Shown here: positions 34,617 through 45,400 of the stretch, piece after piece
Position numbering within the stretch: the stretch's first letter is position 1
How the letters are laid out: every line of letters begins with the position of its first letter
Assembly (NCBI GenBank): GCA_029224185.1
Contig: CM055198.1
Location: 20,976,419 to 21,040,418, forward strand
Direction: 5' to 3'
Origin: Karalla daura
Taxonomy: Eukaryota > Chordata > Actinopteri > Chaetodontiformes > Leiognathidae
DNA: 64,000 nt
Position numbers and translations under genes: made by a program
Notes under the pieces: generated by a model
Database searches by the model: none
What the model was told of the DNA's origin: nothing
Seen by the model: only the letters and a program-made list of their open reading frames with translations

Positions 34617-37437
34617 ACAGGGTGTGTTCTCCTTTTAATGAGTAATCAGGGCTGGTATTTAGCTCAGGCTGAGCAGAGAGGGAACCGTCAGGCTGATTAG
34701 TTGGAGATTCAGGTTTATCGTTCGACCCACGCCTCTTCCCCGAGCGGCAGCATGACGTTCTCGCCGTCTCTTCCTCCGGCAGAATAAGTCCTGGCAGAAA
34801 CTGAAGACCATGGTTCACTGGTCCCCCTTCGTGGTGTCCTTCAAGAAGCGCTACCCGTGGGTGCAGCTCGCCGGCCACGCAGGTAGGTCCCGGCTCGGTG
34901 CGTCCCTGCAGGCCGCTGCCCCTGCAGGCCGCTGCCCCTGCAGGTCGCTGCCCCTGCAGGTCGCTGCCCCTGCAGGCCGCTGCCCCTGCAGCTCGCTGCC
35001 CCTGCAGGCCGCTGCCCCTGCAGGCCGCTGCCCCTGCAGCCTGTAACCGTGGCGTGTGCTGGCCTCCTGCAGGTAACTTCCAGGCGGGGGAGTACGGCCG
35101 CCTGCTGAAGCGCTACTGCGAGTGCGAGCAGCAGTGCCTGCAGAAGCTGATGAAGGACACGCTGCGGCCCTACGTGCCCGGGTACCACGGCGTGGTGCAG
35201 AGGGACGAGCAGGACTACAACCTGATGGACGACCTGCTGGCCGACTTCGACTCGCCCTCCATCATGGACTGCAAGATGGGCAGCAGGTAAGACTCAGCAG
35301 GGGAGGGAGAATATGGAAAGAGTGCAATGTGCAGAAAGTATTTTTTTATTGGAGCTTATCTTGAGCTTTTATAGCCTTGAATGTGAACTTTCACATATAA
35401 GCCTCAGTACTGTTTTCCTCCATTACTATTGTCCTGTTATTATAATAGCTGCGTAGGCTGGAAATTGAACCACAGAGAGTTTGTGGGTAGCACTGTCACC
35501 TCACAGACAGGAAGTCTGAAAACATGCATGTTTTTGTTGATTGGAGACCTTGAACTTCCCTGAGGTGTGAGAGTGAAATGTGATGTGACTGGTGACCTGT
35601 CCAGGATGTTTTCCTTGACTTGTATTGGGATGGGCCCTACGTCTTTGTTAAAGAACACAAAGATAATAGATGGATTGATTTGTTCATGACAAAACCTCCA
35701 AAAGAAATGTATATATGCATACCCAGGCAGTCAGGATGTTCAGTAGTACCTACGGTCTCTTAAACGTCTCTGAATGAGTCTAAAGTAAAGGCAGAATGAA
35801 ACGCGAACAAACCTTTCTCCTTCAGGACCTACTTGGAGGAGGAGCTGATCAAAGCCAGGGAGCGCCCGCGCCTGCGCAAGGACATGTATGAGAAGATGGT
35901 GGCGGTGGACCCCGGGGCCCCCACAGAGGAGGAGCGGGCCCAGCAGGGGGTCCTCAAACCCAGATACATGCAGTGGAGGGAGACGCTGAGCTCCACGGCC
36001 ACGCTGGGCTTCCGCATCGAAGGCATTAAGGTCAGAGGTCGCGCCGGTCAGGATGCTGCGAGCTAGTGAGGGTGTAAACCGAGCAGATACCCAACCCCCA
36101 CGTGCACAGACGCGGATGTGGAGACAGGGGGAGCGGATATAAAGAGCTCTCTGTTTGTTCTTCCAGTTATAAATCCAGGGCTGGTTATCTGGTTGCATCA
36201 GTGCAGCCGGATTTGAATGTTCGGCATACAATAGAAATATCTGATGATGACGGCATGCAGTTCTAATTTCCAGTCGAACGAGTAGAAGCGGTTGAGCTGC
36301 GGCAAATTCTACTGGTTCACTGCCGGCCCTCATGGTAGCTGCCAGACAGAGGTGCACCTGGAAGGAATGTAACCAAACCGTGCAGATGAAGTGACTCTGA
36401 AACCAAAAGTTATCCTTTGTCACAGAAATCCGACGGGACGTGTAACACCAACTTTAAGAAGACGAAGCTCCGCGAGCAGGTCATGCAGGCCTTGGAGGAC
36501 TTTGTCGGCGGGAACACGCAGATTCTGGTGCGTCCTCAGTCTTCACTGCTCATCTCCATCCTCACACTCACACTTAGGGGCACGTTAATAGTATCAGCTG
36601 ACCAAAACACGCATGCTGTGGGACTGTGGGAGGAAGCCAGAGCACGTCGAGAACATGCAGGCTCCACACAGGAAGCACATCTTTTCTACTGGGGGTTCAA
36701 ACCAGTCGGTGCCAAACACTTCGCCCACTGTGTCGCCTTCAGCTCACCAGCTCCTCTAAATGCACCGACCAACAGTTTGATCTTGCTTAAAATCTGGACC
36801 AGTAAGTGGCTGGAGTTATCGCTGGTTGCCTAGCAACTGCACTAGAGCGAACCAGCTGCAGGTGGTTGCTGAGTGGATGCTGCACAGTATGTTTTCTGTA
36901 GGATGGTGACATTTGACACTCCTCATGGACTATAGACGAGCTAACCACGAGACATTATGAAGGGTACAGACACTCGCTGTGGGATTCTAACGTCTCCTTC
37001 CTCGTCCTAACGCAGAAGCTCTACCTGCAGCGTCTGGAGGAGCTCCGCTCGGTGCTCGAGCAGTCGCACTTCTTCCGAACACACGAGGTGAGAGAGGAGG
37101 CGCAGGGCGTCTCGACAAACCTGTCGGCCGGGTTGCCACATTTTACGATACAGCGGCGTCAGCGGCTCGCTGAGGCCGGCCGGTTCACACGCCTCGGCCT
37201 CACCCGTCTCACCGGTTTCTGTTCCAGGTGGTTGGCAGCTCGCTGCTGTTCGTGCACGACGCCTCGGGGAAGGCCCGGGTGTGGATGATCGACTTCGGGA
37301 AGACCGTGCCCCTGCCCGACCCCCGCACCCTGGACCACAGGACGCCCTGGGTGGAGGGCAACCGGGAGGACGGCTACCTGTGGGGGCTGGACAACCTGAT
37401 CGACATCCTGGGCTGCATGCTCCCAGAGACGCCCTGA
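24811..37437 (+). CDS. itpkc: Inositol-trisphosphate 3-kinase C
   Basis: Seven coding exons: 24811-25644, 34783-34882, 35073-35286, 35826-36030, 36426-36527, 37016-37087 and 37228-37437, all GT-AG with matching phases, for 578 residues. The enzyme phosphorylates Ins(1,4,5)P3 to Ins(1,3,4,5)P4, ending IP3-driven calcium release. ATG 24811 is chosen for its strong context (A at -3, G at +4); the frame is open further upstream but has no earlier ATG. The disordered N-terminal region contains KLIITRDPSPT and LSSASSFEESEDD, close to mammalian ITPKC. The calmodulin-binding region (KSWQKLKTMVHWSPFVV) spans about 280-296. The kinase core has PSIMDCKMG (373-381), RTYLEEELIKARERP, KPRYMQWRE, TLGFRIEGIK, SSLLFVHD, the catalytic IDFGKT (530-535) and GNREDGYLWGLDN. 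Downstream actmap and snrpa have the same order as next to human ITPKC. Intron 1 is 9.1 kb and holds a probable alternative first exon. Confidence 0.95.
25645..30643 (+). other. itpkc intron 1, first part
   Basis: Non-coding. It holds a (CTGT)n tract near 25969-25998, a short TG run near 26261-26285, a CCCT/TCCC-rich tract at 28863-28918, and GT and CA arrays at 28561-28782. Short open frames here have no supported product. Confidence 0.6.
28561..28782. repeat. Opposed (GT)26 and (CA)35 arrays
   Basis: 28561-28612 is (GT)n and 28713-28782 is (CA)n, separated by 100 bases of unique sequence. The two arrays are inverted complements of each other within itpkc intron 1. Confidence 0.9.
30644..30823 (+). 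CDS. itpkc: Probable alternative first coding exon of itpkc
   Basis: A GC-rich 60-codon open frame begins at ATG 30644 (G at -3) and ends exactly at a strong donor (TGCCAG|GTGAGC). It is in phase 0, so it joins in frame to the itpkc exon at 34783 (NKSWQKL) and would give a 360-residue kinase lacking the long disordered N-terminus. Residues 1-30 are Gly/Pro-rich. Residues about 43-60 form a Cys-rich hydrophobic stretch (ACACVAACLLLHYCCVCQ) that could be a membrane anchor or be palmitoylated. A weaker in-frame ATG lies at 30620. A 30-base GC palindromic stretch of alternating G and C runs lies near 30677-30716. This is inferred from frame, donor and composition; no transcript evidence is available, and an unrelated gene's exon is the alternative. 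Confidence 0.55.
30905..30958 (+). repeat. (GT)n array after the alternative itpkc exon
   Basis: About 27 GT units starting 80 bases downstream of the donor at 30824. Confidence 0.9.
32455..32590 (-). repeat. SINE-like repeat in itpkc intron 1
   Basis: Contains ttagagtctccagtcgagct, then ctgtgggaggaaaccagag and actccacacagaccccaggc, the reverse complement of the interspersed element's centre. Confidence 0.55.
32965..33115 (+). repeat. SINE-like repeat in itpkc intron 1
   Basis: Contains aggttcaactcccagggcct, gaaacatgtatgttcatgtc and actggagactctgaagtgcc, then gtgtgagtgt, in forward orientation. Confidence 0.55.
34338..34614. repeat. Opposed (CA)28 and (GT)35 arrays
   Basis: 34338-34394 is (CA)n and 34545-34614 is (GT)n, 150 bases apart, a second inverted pair in itpkc intron 1, about 170 bases before the exon 2 acceptor. 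Confidence 0.9.
34912..35039 (+). repeat. Eight 16-bp units filling itpkc intron 2
   Basis: Eight tandem copies of GCCGCTGCCCCTGCAG, with changes only at the first two bases, occupy two thirds of the 190-bp intron 34883-35072. Each unit ends in CCCCTGCAG, which looks like a 3' splice site. The real acceptor (CTCCTGCAG) ends at 35072. Confidence 0.93.
35480..35680 (+). repeat. SINE-like repeat in itpkc intron 3
   Basis: Contains gtagcactgtcacctcacag, aaacatgcatgtttttgttg, attggagacc, tggtgacctgtccaggatgt and a terminal atagatggattg. Confidence 0.6.
36545..36715 (-). repeat. SINE-like repeat in itpkc intron 5
   Basis: Contains acactcacacttaggggcac, gggactgtgggaggaagcca and gaacatgcaggctccacaca, in reverse orientation. 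Confidence 0.55.
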
Positions 37438-38922
37438 GAACCAAAGACGCTCGTCCCGGTGGATGAAGAAGAAAAAGGCGAGGGAGGGGGGGGGCACTGA
37501 GACTGACCAGAAGAGGGTCACCCCCAGTTTAATGACTTCTTTTCAACGTGACCCCACGGCATCATCCAAGTGTCTTTATCCATCTCTGCCTGTGTGAGGA
37601 GGAGCTGAACGCCCAGGGTTGGGACATGCCAAAGGGCTCCATCTCTAGAGCCGGGGGGCAGGAGATGCAGAGTTGTATCTAGGCTGTGGCTTGTTTTCTG
37701 AGAATTCAGCCCTCTCGAACCCCTCACAGTCTTCACAGAGACGTCTCGCCCTCCTCGGCGTCTCCCCCTGCTGGTCAGAGCTGCACATTGCACTCGTTGC
37801 CAGGCCTGAGGAGCCTTCCCACAGGAGCATCATGGACCCCTTCTGATGAATGAAAGTATGCCGCAACACTAAAAAAAAACAAAACACTGGTCAGACCAGG
37901 TGTTGACTAACTCAGTGTGTAAATACAAGTTTATTTAATAATTTTTTTTGGCCTTGGTATAACCTCCTTTTACCTTGTTTGTACTATTTGTGTGCCTCGC
38001 ATTTTTAAGGACCGAGCTGTTCGATCATTCCAATGCAGTGGACTCCTGCTATTTTTTCCTTCCAAAGAGTTCACCCAAGTGTAAACTGATTATACGTCTA
38101 ATCCCAAAGTTTAACCTGGAGTTGTTTTCTGATTAAGGACTTTTTGTAAGGCATTGCAGTGATAGTTTCTTTTTTTGTTTGTCTCTTAACTGTACAGTGA
38201 GCAGCTTAGCAGCCGTGTCTGTCTGGACCTTGTTGCACTATGGATCCTCATGAAGCCATTGAACAAATCAAGCCTCCGCGTGTCTTAAGATGGGTTTACA
38301 CGAGTCTTAACATGAATTGAATTTGCTGTTCAGCCTCTTTGACCAGTGAAACTAGATTCGCCCGATCAAACTTTGCACCTGTGTATCGACTTAGCGTCAC
38401 CCTGAAACTGGAGATTTTGATCTTTAACGTTCACAGATTTGAAACATCAGGATACTGCTGTGGAACGTCATTCGGTGACACTAAAGAGGATGTTTTTGTA
38501 CGAAGGAGTTTACAATGATCATATCTGACTGGAAGGCAGCGGGTCGCTGAACCCAACACTGTTGAGTCTTCCAGATGTCCTTGGACAGTGTCACACACAT
38601 CTCACACATGCTGCACAGAGCTGACTCCATGAAATTGGAATACAAATTCAGGATACGTTTTTCCACATCTGCTGGGAGAGAGAGAGGAATAATAATAATA
38701 GTGTTTACAAAAGTATTATCTGTCTTTGGCCACAAATCCTCTATATATACGTGTATGTAGGATGGTTTTCAAACTGGGTGCTGCTCTCGAGGTAAGAAAA
38801 CTGGATTCATAACCACATTTTGTATTTTTAAAGGCATTTTATTTTAGAGTCTCAAAACAAGACAGACTGGAGAAAAATTGAAATGATTTCCCTGCTTTGT
38901 CCAGGTCCTGGATTGCAATAAA
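37438..38922 (+). terminator. itpkc 3' UTR ending at AATAAA
   Basis: About 1.5 kb of AT-rich sequence with T-rich tracts follows the itpkc stop codon. A canonical AATAAA (38917-38922) with a downstream TTGTTTTTCTTC U-rich element is the best polyadenylation site seen. An earlier site cannot be excluded. Confidence 0.55.
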
Positions 38923-39194
38923 CTGGAAATGAGAATTTACAGACTCTGTTGTTTTTCTTCTTAAACATGCAACTCTTATCTCACACAAATACACACACAA
39001 ACGTCAATCTCAAGCCATGAACAGACGAGCAGCATTTTAAGTGAAGAACATTGTCAAGTAAGAGTTGAAACAATCATAAACACTCTATTCAGTCAGTAAG
39101 GCACTGAGGTTCATCTAAATGTTAACCTGAAAGATTCTCCATGCAAACTGCATTGATTTTAAGTGAAACAGGATCAGTGCATGTGAGGCATATG

Positions 39195-39510
39195 ACTGAG
39201 TGGTTAGCACTATCATATCAGCGGATGAAGCTCTCCGGTTCGAATCCTGAACAAACCGTGGGTAAGTTTGCACGCATGGTTTTTCTCCATGAACTCTGGT
39301 TTCCTCCCACGGTCCAAAAACATCCATGTTCAGGTCAAGTGGAGACTCTGAATTTCCCCCATGGTGAGGTAAATGGGAGAGTGAGGTGTGTGTGATGGAC
39401 TGGAGACCTGATCAGTGTGTGTTCCCTGCCTTCGCCTGACGTATGAGACAGGAACCAGAAGACCCCTGAGACACTGATAAGGTACAAAATGGACAAGATG
39501 ATGGATGAAA
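39195..39510 (+). repeat. SINE-like repeat between itpkc and actmap
   Basis: The fullest copy in the window: A-box-like gtggttagcact, B-box-like ggttcgaatcc, ggtttcctcccacggtccaa, aaacatccatgttcaggtca, gtggagactctgaatttccc, tggactggagacctgatcag and gatgatggatga. The A/B-box pair points to a tRNA-derived SINE. Confidence 0.65.
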
Positions 39511-39565
39511 ACTCAATTTCCAGCTAAAAGGACCTGATGAGGATCCTCAGCCTCCACTTCCACAC

Positions 39566-42500
39566 TCATTCCTGTGTGTGTGTCCTCGTGTGGACCAGCA
39601 CGGCCTGTCCTGCCAGCCCGGCCTCCAGGCCTCCCTGGGGAACCACGTACCGCGTCCCGTCGCCGGCTCTCTGAGGGTCCATGGCGCTCAGCTGCAGGTT
39701 GCTGCGGGCCAGGCTGGCCAGGCTCCACAGCTGGTAGCGCAGGCTCTTCCCCTGCTTGGCCAGGATGTAGACCTCTGGGAGCGCAGCGCCCCCGGCTGGA
39801 CAGGGACAGCTGTCGCCCGAGGACAGGAGCAGCCAGGGCAGAGAGGGGTCAGGGCGGGCGAGCTCCGTGCTCACGCTGCCTGGTTCCAGGCCGAGGAGAA
39901 CACCTGGAGCCAACAGACAGGCAGTGTGTTGCTTACAGATGAGGTAAAGACCATATGCTGAGAAGCTAGCTCATTAGAAATACATTAGATGTCATTTCAC
40001 AAGCCAACAAAATGGGAGATGGAATATTATGGCAATGTTTTCCTGAACTCAGTTGTAACTGGAGCAATGCAGCTACAGAGCGCATACACATTCAGTCTTA
40101 TATACTTCAGGATGAATCGGATACTGAGGATGTAGACCTCTGTTTGATCAAACTGCTGAGGGTACATACATCCTGTTTTAGGGCGATGGTTTAAGTCACA
40201 CCCTGTATCTATTCAGGTTAGTGACATTGAACATTCAGAGTGTATACGTATATGCATGAGGACATGCTGAAGAACTCTGGCCAGGTACAGGGTGTCATTG
40301 TTCAACAAAGCCAAGGTTTGAGTCGTTTTTCACTCTAGCTTCCTTTGAATCACAAAGGGCGTTAGCTTCAAACGCCCTCACAGACTTCCCCATTGACAAA
40401 ACTGAGAACTAAAGCAGTAAATAAACAGGTTTTGGGCTGAGGCTGAAACTTGAAACCAAAGAAAAGGCGCCTCTTTGAAGGCAGAGCCTTAACGTGTAAT
40501 ACTGAAAACAAAACTGTACCTACTGATACAGACTAATGAAAGATGCTCTGGGGCATGACTAGATCTCCGACCCTGGTCTGCTTTCCGGGATGTGGTCTCA
40601 CCTGAGGCGACGGCCCAGTGCGCCCTGTGGCCGCTGCGCTCACACGGCTCATGGTTGAAGTCTTCATCATACCTGAGGACACCGTCAAGGTCTTCTGCTA
40701 CTAACTTCTCTTTTATGTGCTCACTAAAACAAGCTTGATGGGTGTGTAGGATACGGGATGAGGACAGGCTGTCTCCCCCACAGGTGTGAGATGATGGCTG
40801 CAGCGTTGCTGCCACTCAGGCCTCCAGAGAGCAGCTGAGCTCTGCAGCCGCAGACCTCCTCAGCCAGCAGGGCCATGTGGGCAGCTGACGAGATAAAACG
40901 CTTAATGACTGCATAAAGAAGACACCGTAAACCTGACACAGCGTGAAAGTGCTTTTTACGCTCTGAAGACGCATCGAGAGTAATCTCCCCAAAACACAAA
41001 TTGGGTTTTGGTGGCAAAGCTGTTCATCAGACTGTGCGTTGTGCATTTCCAGGGTTTAATAGTTATGTTTGGACTTTTGGTGGCACCTGGTGCTGTCAGG
41101 GACAGGTTTGTGCCTCAGGTTATGTCCCAGGATTGAAGAAGACAGACTGGACTAACATAAGTTACTCATAACTGCTTTTTCGCATTAGAAACTTCCACAC
41201 AGGTTTTGTAAATATCTGTTTTCATAGTTTTAATTGAGAGTAAGATTCGAGACTGATCTAATAAAACAGAACTCATTAAGGTGGTAATTACCATGAAAAT
41301 CCTATCCAGTCTTGAAGCAAGTGGAGATAAACAATACGATGTGTTCCTTTCTATAAAGACTTAAGCAATGTTCTATAATAGCTTAAGAGCCAAAGCAGAT
41401 GGTTTGTTACTGCAGTCACATAAATGGAAAGTGTGGCTTTATATTCCTTCTGCACTCATTCGTAGCTTAGTAGAAGTATTTAAATAATGTGGCTGTATCT
41501 TTATTTGTGTGCATATAAACTTTTCATGAGGATGAATAAGATGTGAGAAAAAGGAGCACAGTTTTTAAATGGTGATTTACAGTTTGTCATTGAATGACAC
41601 TTGCAGCTACTCTGTGTGTTACCTGAGAACATTTCCCCCTGTGCTGTGTAGCCTCTGCTCAGTGCAGTCTGAACCACAGCCTCCAGGTCAGGCCTCAGCT
41701 GTGGCTGCTGGAGCTGAGCAGACATCCACAGAGCCACCAGACCACACCTGAAGACAGGGAAAACAGCATGCACAGTCACAGCCTGGCACATGTGCCCAGT
41801 TTAATGACTCCAGAGGAGTATAAAAGCACCCGGTTCAAAACCATCACAATCACAACATTATACAGGTTTTTATTCTAAACTGACACCACAATTTGCATAC
41901 TTACTGTGGGCCATCTTGGATGAGGGAAGGTACATATGTGTTCACGAGTATCCACTGGAGGTCTTTCCTAAAACTGTAAAAACCATTAGAAGCATTAGCA
42001 TGAATAAATATCTACATTACAATCAAGTTACCAGTATTGCTGCAGATCTCCTCCCAGGGAGGCAGTCTTCAGCTTTCACAGGTGGGAGTAAATCACGGAC
42101 GGTTGCTAACCATGGTCCTGGATTCAAGTCCCTGTCGGACTAATGGCCTCTCTCTGTGGATTTTATACATGCTCCCGGTGCCTGTCTGGGTTTTCTCCAG
42201 GTACTCTAGGTATGTCTAGGTTCATTGGAGATTCTGATTTGCACCTAGGTGACCTGACCTGGAGATCCATGCAATGCCCTCGGGTATTAAGCAGGTAACA
42301 TAATGGATGGATAGATGGTTGTCGTCTTGGATTTCAGTGCTTTGGAGCACTCATATAGAAGATCAGTCGTGCAAAGATACTTCTGCAGCTTGTATCCAGA
42401 TCTCAGACAGGGTAGTACATGTGTAACAACAGGAAGGTGTTCTCATCTCACCTGCTTTCCCTCTGCTTGAGCAGCAGGCAGGCCTCTGTGTGGTCTCCTT

Positions 42501-42666
42501 CTACAGCACTCCTGCTGCTGGCTATGGTCTGGTACAGCTTCTTCTTGGGGGCTGCAGCAGGATGAGGAGGTGCACCAGGAGGTGGAGGAGGAGGAGGAGG
42601 TGGACACAGAGCAGGGAGAGGTGGTGCTGGAGGTGGTGCAGGTGGCAGGGGAGACTCCACTGACAT
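39566..42666 (-). CDS. actmap: Actin maturation protease (C19orf54 homologue)
   Basis: Six coding exons on the minus strand (5' to 3'): 42666-42452, 41973-41905, 41747-41623, 40884-40755, 40672-40602 and 39903-39566, for 315 residues (human 351). ACTMAP is the peptidase that removes the acetylated N-terminal residue of actin as the last step of actin maturation. It has a Pro-rich N-terminus, which in the family binds profilin, here with long proline runs at about 15-40. The catalytic Cys lies in DGPQCGLVALWM (C96) and the catalytic His in GHRAHWAVASG (about H198). Also conserved are RGYTAQGEMFS, LLSGGLSG, IPYDEDFNHEPC, VLLGLEPG, ILAKQGKSLRYQLW, SNLQLS and YVVPQGG. The ATG at 42666 has A at -3. 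It is divergent from snrpa, as in human, and tail-to-tail with itpkc. Confidence 0.93.
42085..42320 (+). repeat. SINE-like repeat in actmap intron 1
   Basis: Contains gttgctaaccatggtcctgg, attcaagtccctgtc, gggttttctccaggtactct, ggttcattggagattctgat and a terminal ggatggatagatgg. Confidence 0.55.
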
Positions 42667-43340
42667 CCTCACTGGTCTCGTTCAGGTTGAACCCTGACAG
42701 AACAAGCAGCTTGGTTTTTAACATCTCCAGCATGTTCACAAATTCCACATTACAACAACACTGTAACTCACCACTTATCCGCCCACTTTTGTCCCTCCTC
42801 CACTTCTTGCTACTTAGTTGGTTGCTCTATTGCGCTGAAGCACATTTATGTATCATAATACAATGCTGAATGTGATCTGTGCTCTTATCGCTCAAAAGAA
42901 CTAGTTATGCCATATTCCACACATGAAGTCACTCACTTTACAGAGAAGGTAGCTAGGTAGCTAGGGCTTCCGGCGTTATGCCCATATTTGGTATCGTCCT
43001 CCCTCTTCTTCGTGTGTTCGAATCGCATAGCAACGACGGTAAAGGATCATACCACCCTCTGCTGTATCGGGATACTTTAGACGACAATTTACATATTTAA
43101 TAAACGACCTTCTGAAATACAATCAGAAAAATCTCTAGTTAATCTCATTTGTCGTCAAAACAGCCGTTTGTTAAGTGATAGAATAACATAAAATCAGAAT
43201 TCTTTCTTACCCATGTAGTGCTTGTATGACCCTCCTTCCGGGTTTACGCCGACCAATCACTGTGTCGATTCTTATCGCGAGAACAAGGAAGAGATTTGCG
43301 TGGCCCCGGGTTTTCATTCACAGCATCGAGGACGTGGTGG
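42667..43340. promoter_or_regulatory. Shared divergent promoter of actmap and snrpa
   Basis: The two coding starts are 983 bases apart and face away from each other. A TATA-less GC-richer stretch contains ETS-type CTTCCGG sites (about 42967 and 43231), an inverted CCAAT box (GACCAATCA, about 43251-43259) and TCGCGAGA (43275-43282), part of the TCTCGCGAGA element of housekeeping divergent promoters. A donor (GTGGTG|GTAGGT) at 43340 ends a probable snrpa 5' UTR exon that joins the acceptor ending at 43640. Confidence 0.6.
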
Positions 43341-43648
43341 TAGGTACTCATGCTAAATTAAACTCTGGATCTTAAATGTTTACTTCTAGTTGTGCAGTTT
43401 TTGAATCTACCCGGAGGTAGAGTTTATTGTTAACTTTGTATTTGTTGCGGTACGGGGCGTCGAGTTTGTGCCATAGATGCCTTTAGTAAGCCAAACAATG
43501 TAAGCTAATCTGTAGCTAATGCTAGCTTGTGGGCCGGCGTTCAAACCATTTCACTCGATGGGAGGTAGTTGCTAGCAATTCATCTAGTCCAAAGTGGCTT
43601 ATTTCAAGTGTTTTTTTTCTCACCTTTGCCTCATCCACAGCTTTGAAG

Positions 43649-45015
43649 ATGGCCACTACGGAAGTGCGGTTGAATCACACGATTTACATCAACAACTTGA
43701 ATGAAAAAATCAAGAAAGATGGTGAGCGTTATCCTCAGTTTCTTGTCGTCATCAAGGTGATACCCACACCCCTAGATGTGATATTTCGGTTTCAACTAAT
43801 GCTTTCACCTTTCTTGTGTCGCCACAGAGCTCAAGAAGTCTCTGTACGCCATATTCTCACAGTTTGGTCAGATTCTGGACATTCTGGTGGCACGGAATGT
43901 GAAAATGAAGGGCCAGGCCTTTGTTATCTTCAAAGAGGTCAACAGTGCTTCCAATGCCCTGAGATCCATGCAGGGATTTCCTTTCTACGACAAACCCATG
44001 GTTGGTTAAATTAGTCTGATTTATTTGTATATCCACTTTTTTGCAATGAGATGCTGATCTATGTAATCGTAATTAGATGGATGCAATGCCATGTCCCTGA
44101 ACTTGTATATATTAAAGTCTTGTTTTTATGCCTCACTTCATAGCGCATCCAGTATGCCAAGCAGGACTCTGATATCATAGCAAAGATGAAGGGAACATAT
44201 GTGGAGCGTGACCGGAAAAAGGAGAAGAAGGTGAAGAAGCCCGAAGGTGGAGGGTCTAAGAAGGGAGCACAGGGAGCGGCTGCCATGGTTGCAGGTGTAG
44301 CTGGTGCCATGCCGGTAAGTTGGGAGGCAGTAGAGCAATGACTTCTGCAAAAGATGTCATTACATCTGCCAGGCTGTTCATCACTGTGCCACTGTCTTCC
44401 TCTGTTTAGGGAATGCCGCCCATGAGTCAGGCTCCACGCATGATGCACATGCCTGGACAGCCACCATACATGCCTCCACCTGGCATGATGCCGCCTCCAG
44501 GTATGGCCCCGGGTCAGATGCCGCCTGGTGCCATGCCTCCTGGTCAGATGATGCCTGGACAGATGCCAGGACAGATGCCCCAGCAGGTAGCATGCTCTGA
44601 CAGTGTGATGTCATTTCTTTATAACAGCATTTGCTCCATTTTGCAGCTTGTTTCTGATGGTTTTTGGTCTTAAATCTCGACAGGTTGCAGAAAATCCTCC
44701 CAATCATATTCTCTTCCTCACCAATCTGCCAGAGGAGACGAACGAACTCATGCTCTCCATGCTCTTCAACCAGTCAGTAGCCGCTATATTTCTGTTTCAC
44801 TTTTGGTATTCATCGTTTTTTCGAGTGCAGATCCTAACCCTGTTTTTGTGTTCAGGTTCCCTGGATTCAAGGAGGTGCGTTTGGTTCCTGGCCGCCACGA
44901 CATTGCGTTTGTGGAGTTTGACAACGAGGTGCAGGCTGGTGCAGCTCGAGATGCACTGCAGGGCTTCAAGATCACACAAGCCAATGCAATGAAGATCTCG
45001 TTCGCTAAGAAGTAA
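43649..45015 (+). CDS. snrpa: U1 small nuclear ribonucleoprotein A (U1A)
   Basis: Six coding exons: 43649-43721, 43828-44000, 44144-44314, 44410-44586, 44684-44772 and 44856-45015, for 280 residues (human 282). U1A binds stem-loop II of U1 snRNA in the spliceosomal U1 snRNP. RRM1 (about 10-90) has RNP2 IYINNL and RNP1 KGQAFVIF, with KKSLYAIFSQFGQILDILV between them. The linker is Lys-rich, then Met/Pro/Gly-rich (MPGQPPYMPPPGMMPPPG). RRM2 (about 205-280) has ILFLTNL and HDIAFVEF and ends MKISFAKK. The long Pro/Met linker separates U1A from its paralogue U2B''. The exon 2 donor (ATG|GTTGGT) departs from consensus. The 3' UTR carries the expected autoregulatory element. Confidence 0.97.
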
Positions 45016-45330
45016 CAGCTCCGAGGACCAAGCACTATGTCCTTCACACACAGGCGTTTTGTGAAGGAGAACAGCAGCTGAAAAAGACATTTCGTAACAT
45101 CAGATTTCTTGCTCAGTGCAGCGCAAGCTGTGAATTAACTTATCCCTGAGCCAGGAGTACATGTAAGTATACATTGTTTGCATCAAGTTTCTTTTGGTCA
45201 GGTAAGTTGGAGAACTGATTCTTGGCCCTGCTGAAAGGGCCGTAAAAAGCCTGTTATCTCGTCTGGGCTTTACACTGAAATCCATCAGCAACTTGATGCA
45301 AATTCTGTTTTTATTTTTTTTTATCATAAA

Positions 45331-45367
45331 GCATTGCACCCAGAATCTGGTTTACCAGATATTGTAC
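45331..45367 (+). promoter_or_regulatory. U1A polyadenylation inhibition element in snrpa mRNA
   Basis: Two copies of the U1A recognition heptamer AUUGYAC, ATTGCAC at 45333-45339 and ATTGTAC at 45361-45367, are separated by 21 bases. The spacer contains a perfect hairpin (ATCTGG-TTTA-CCAGAT, 45345-45360). In mammals two U1A molecules bind such a pair in their own pre-mRNA and block poly(A) polymerase, which limits U1A levels. Position just upstream of the poly(A) signal fits that role. Confidence 0.85.
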
Positions 45368-45394
45368 CTGGAGCTTGTTTTTTTCTTTTTTATG

Positions 45395-45400
45395 ATTAAA
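45395..45400 (+). terminator. snrpa polyadenylation signal (ATTAAA)
   Basis: ATTAAA 27 bases after the second AUUGYAC box, preceded by a T-rich tract and followed by CCTTTTTGAG. Confidence 0.7.

Noticed and set aside
34810..35046. Continuous frame through itpkc intron 2 as a real exon extension
   Set aside because: The 16-bp repeat just lacks stops in that frame; donor 34882 and acceptor 35072 join the kinase sequence exactly. Kept only as a decoy-acceptor finding.
43529..44014. 161-codon plus-strand frame over the first snrpa exons
   Set aside because: Runs through an intron; contains only part of RRM1 in the proper frame.
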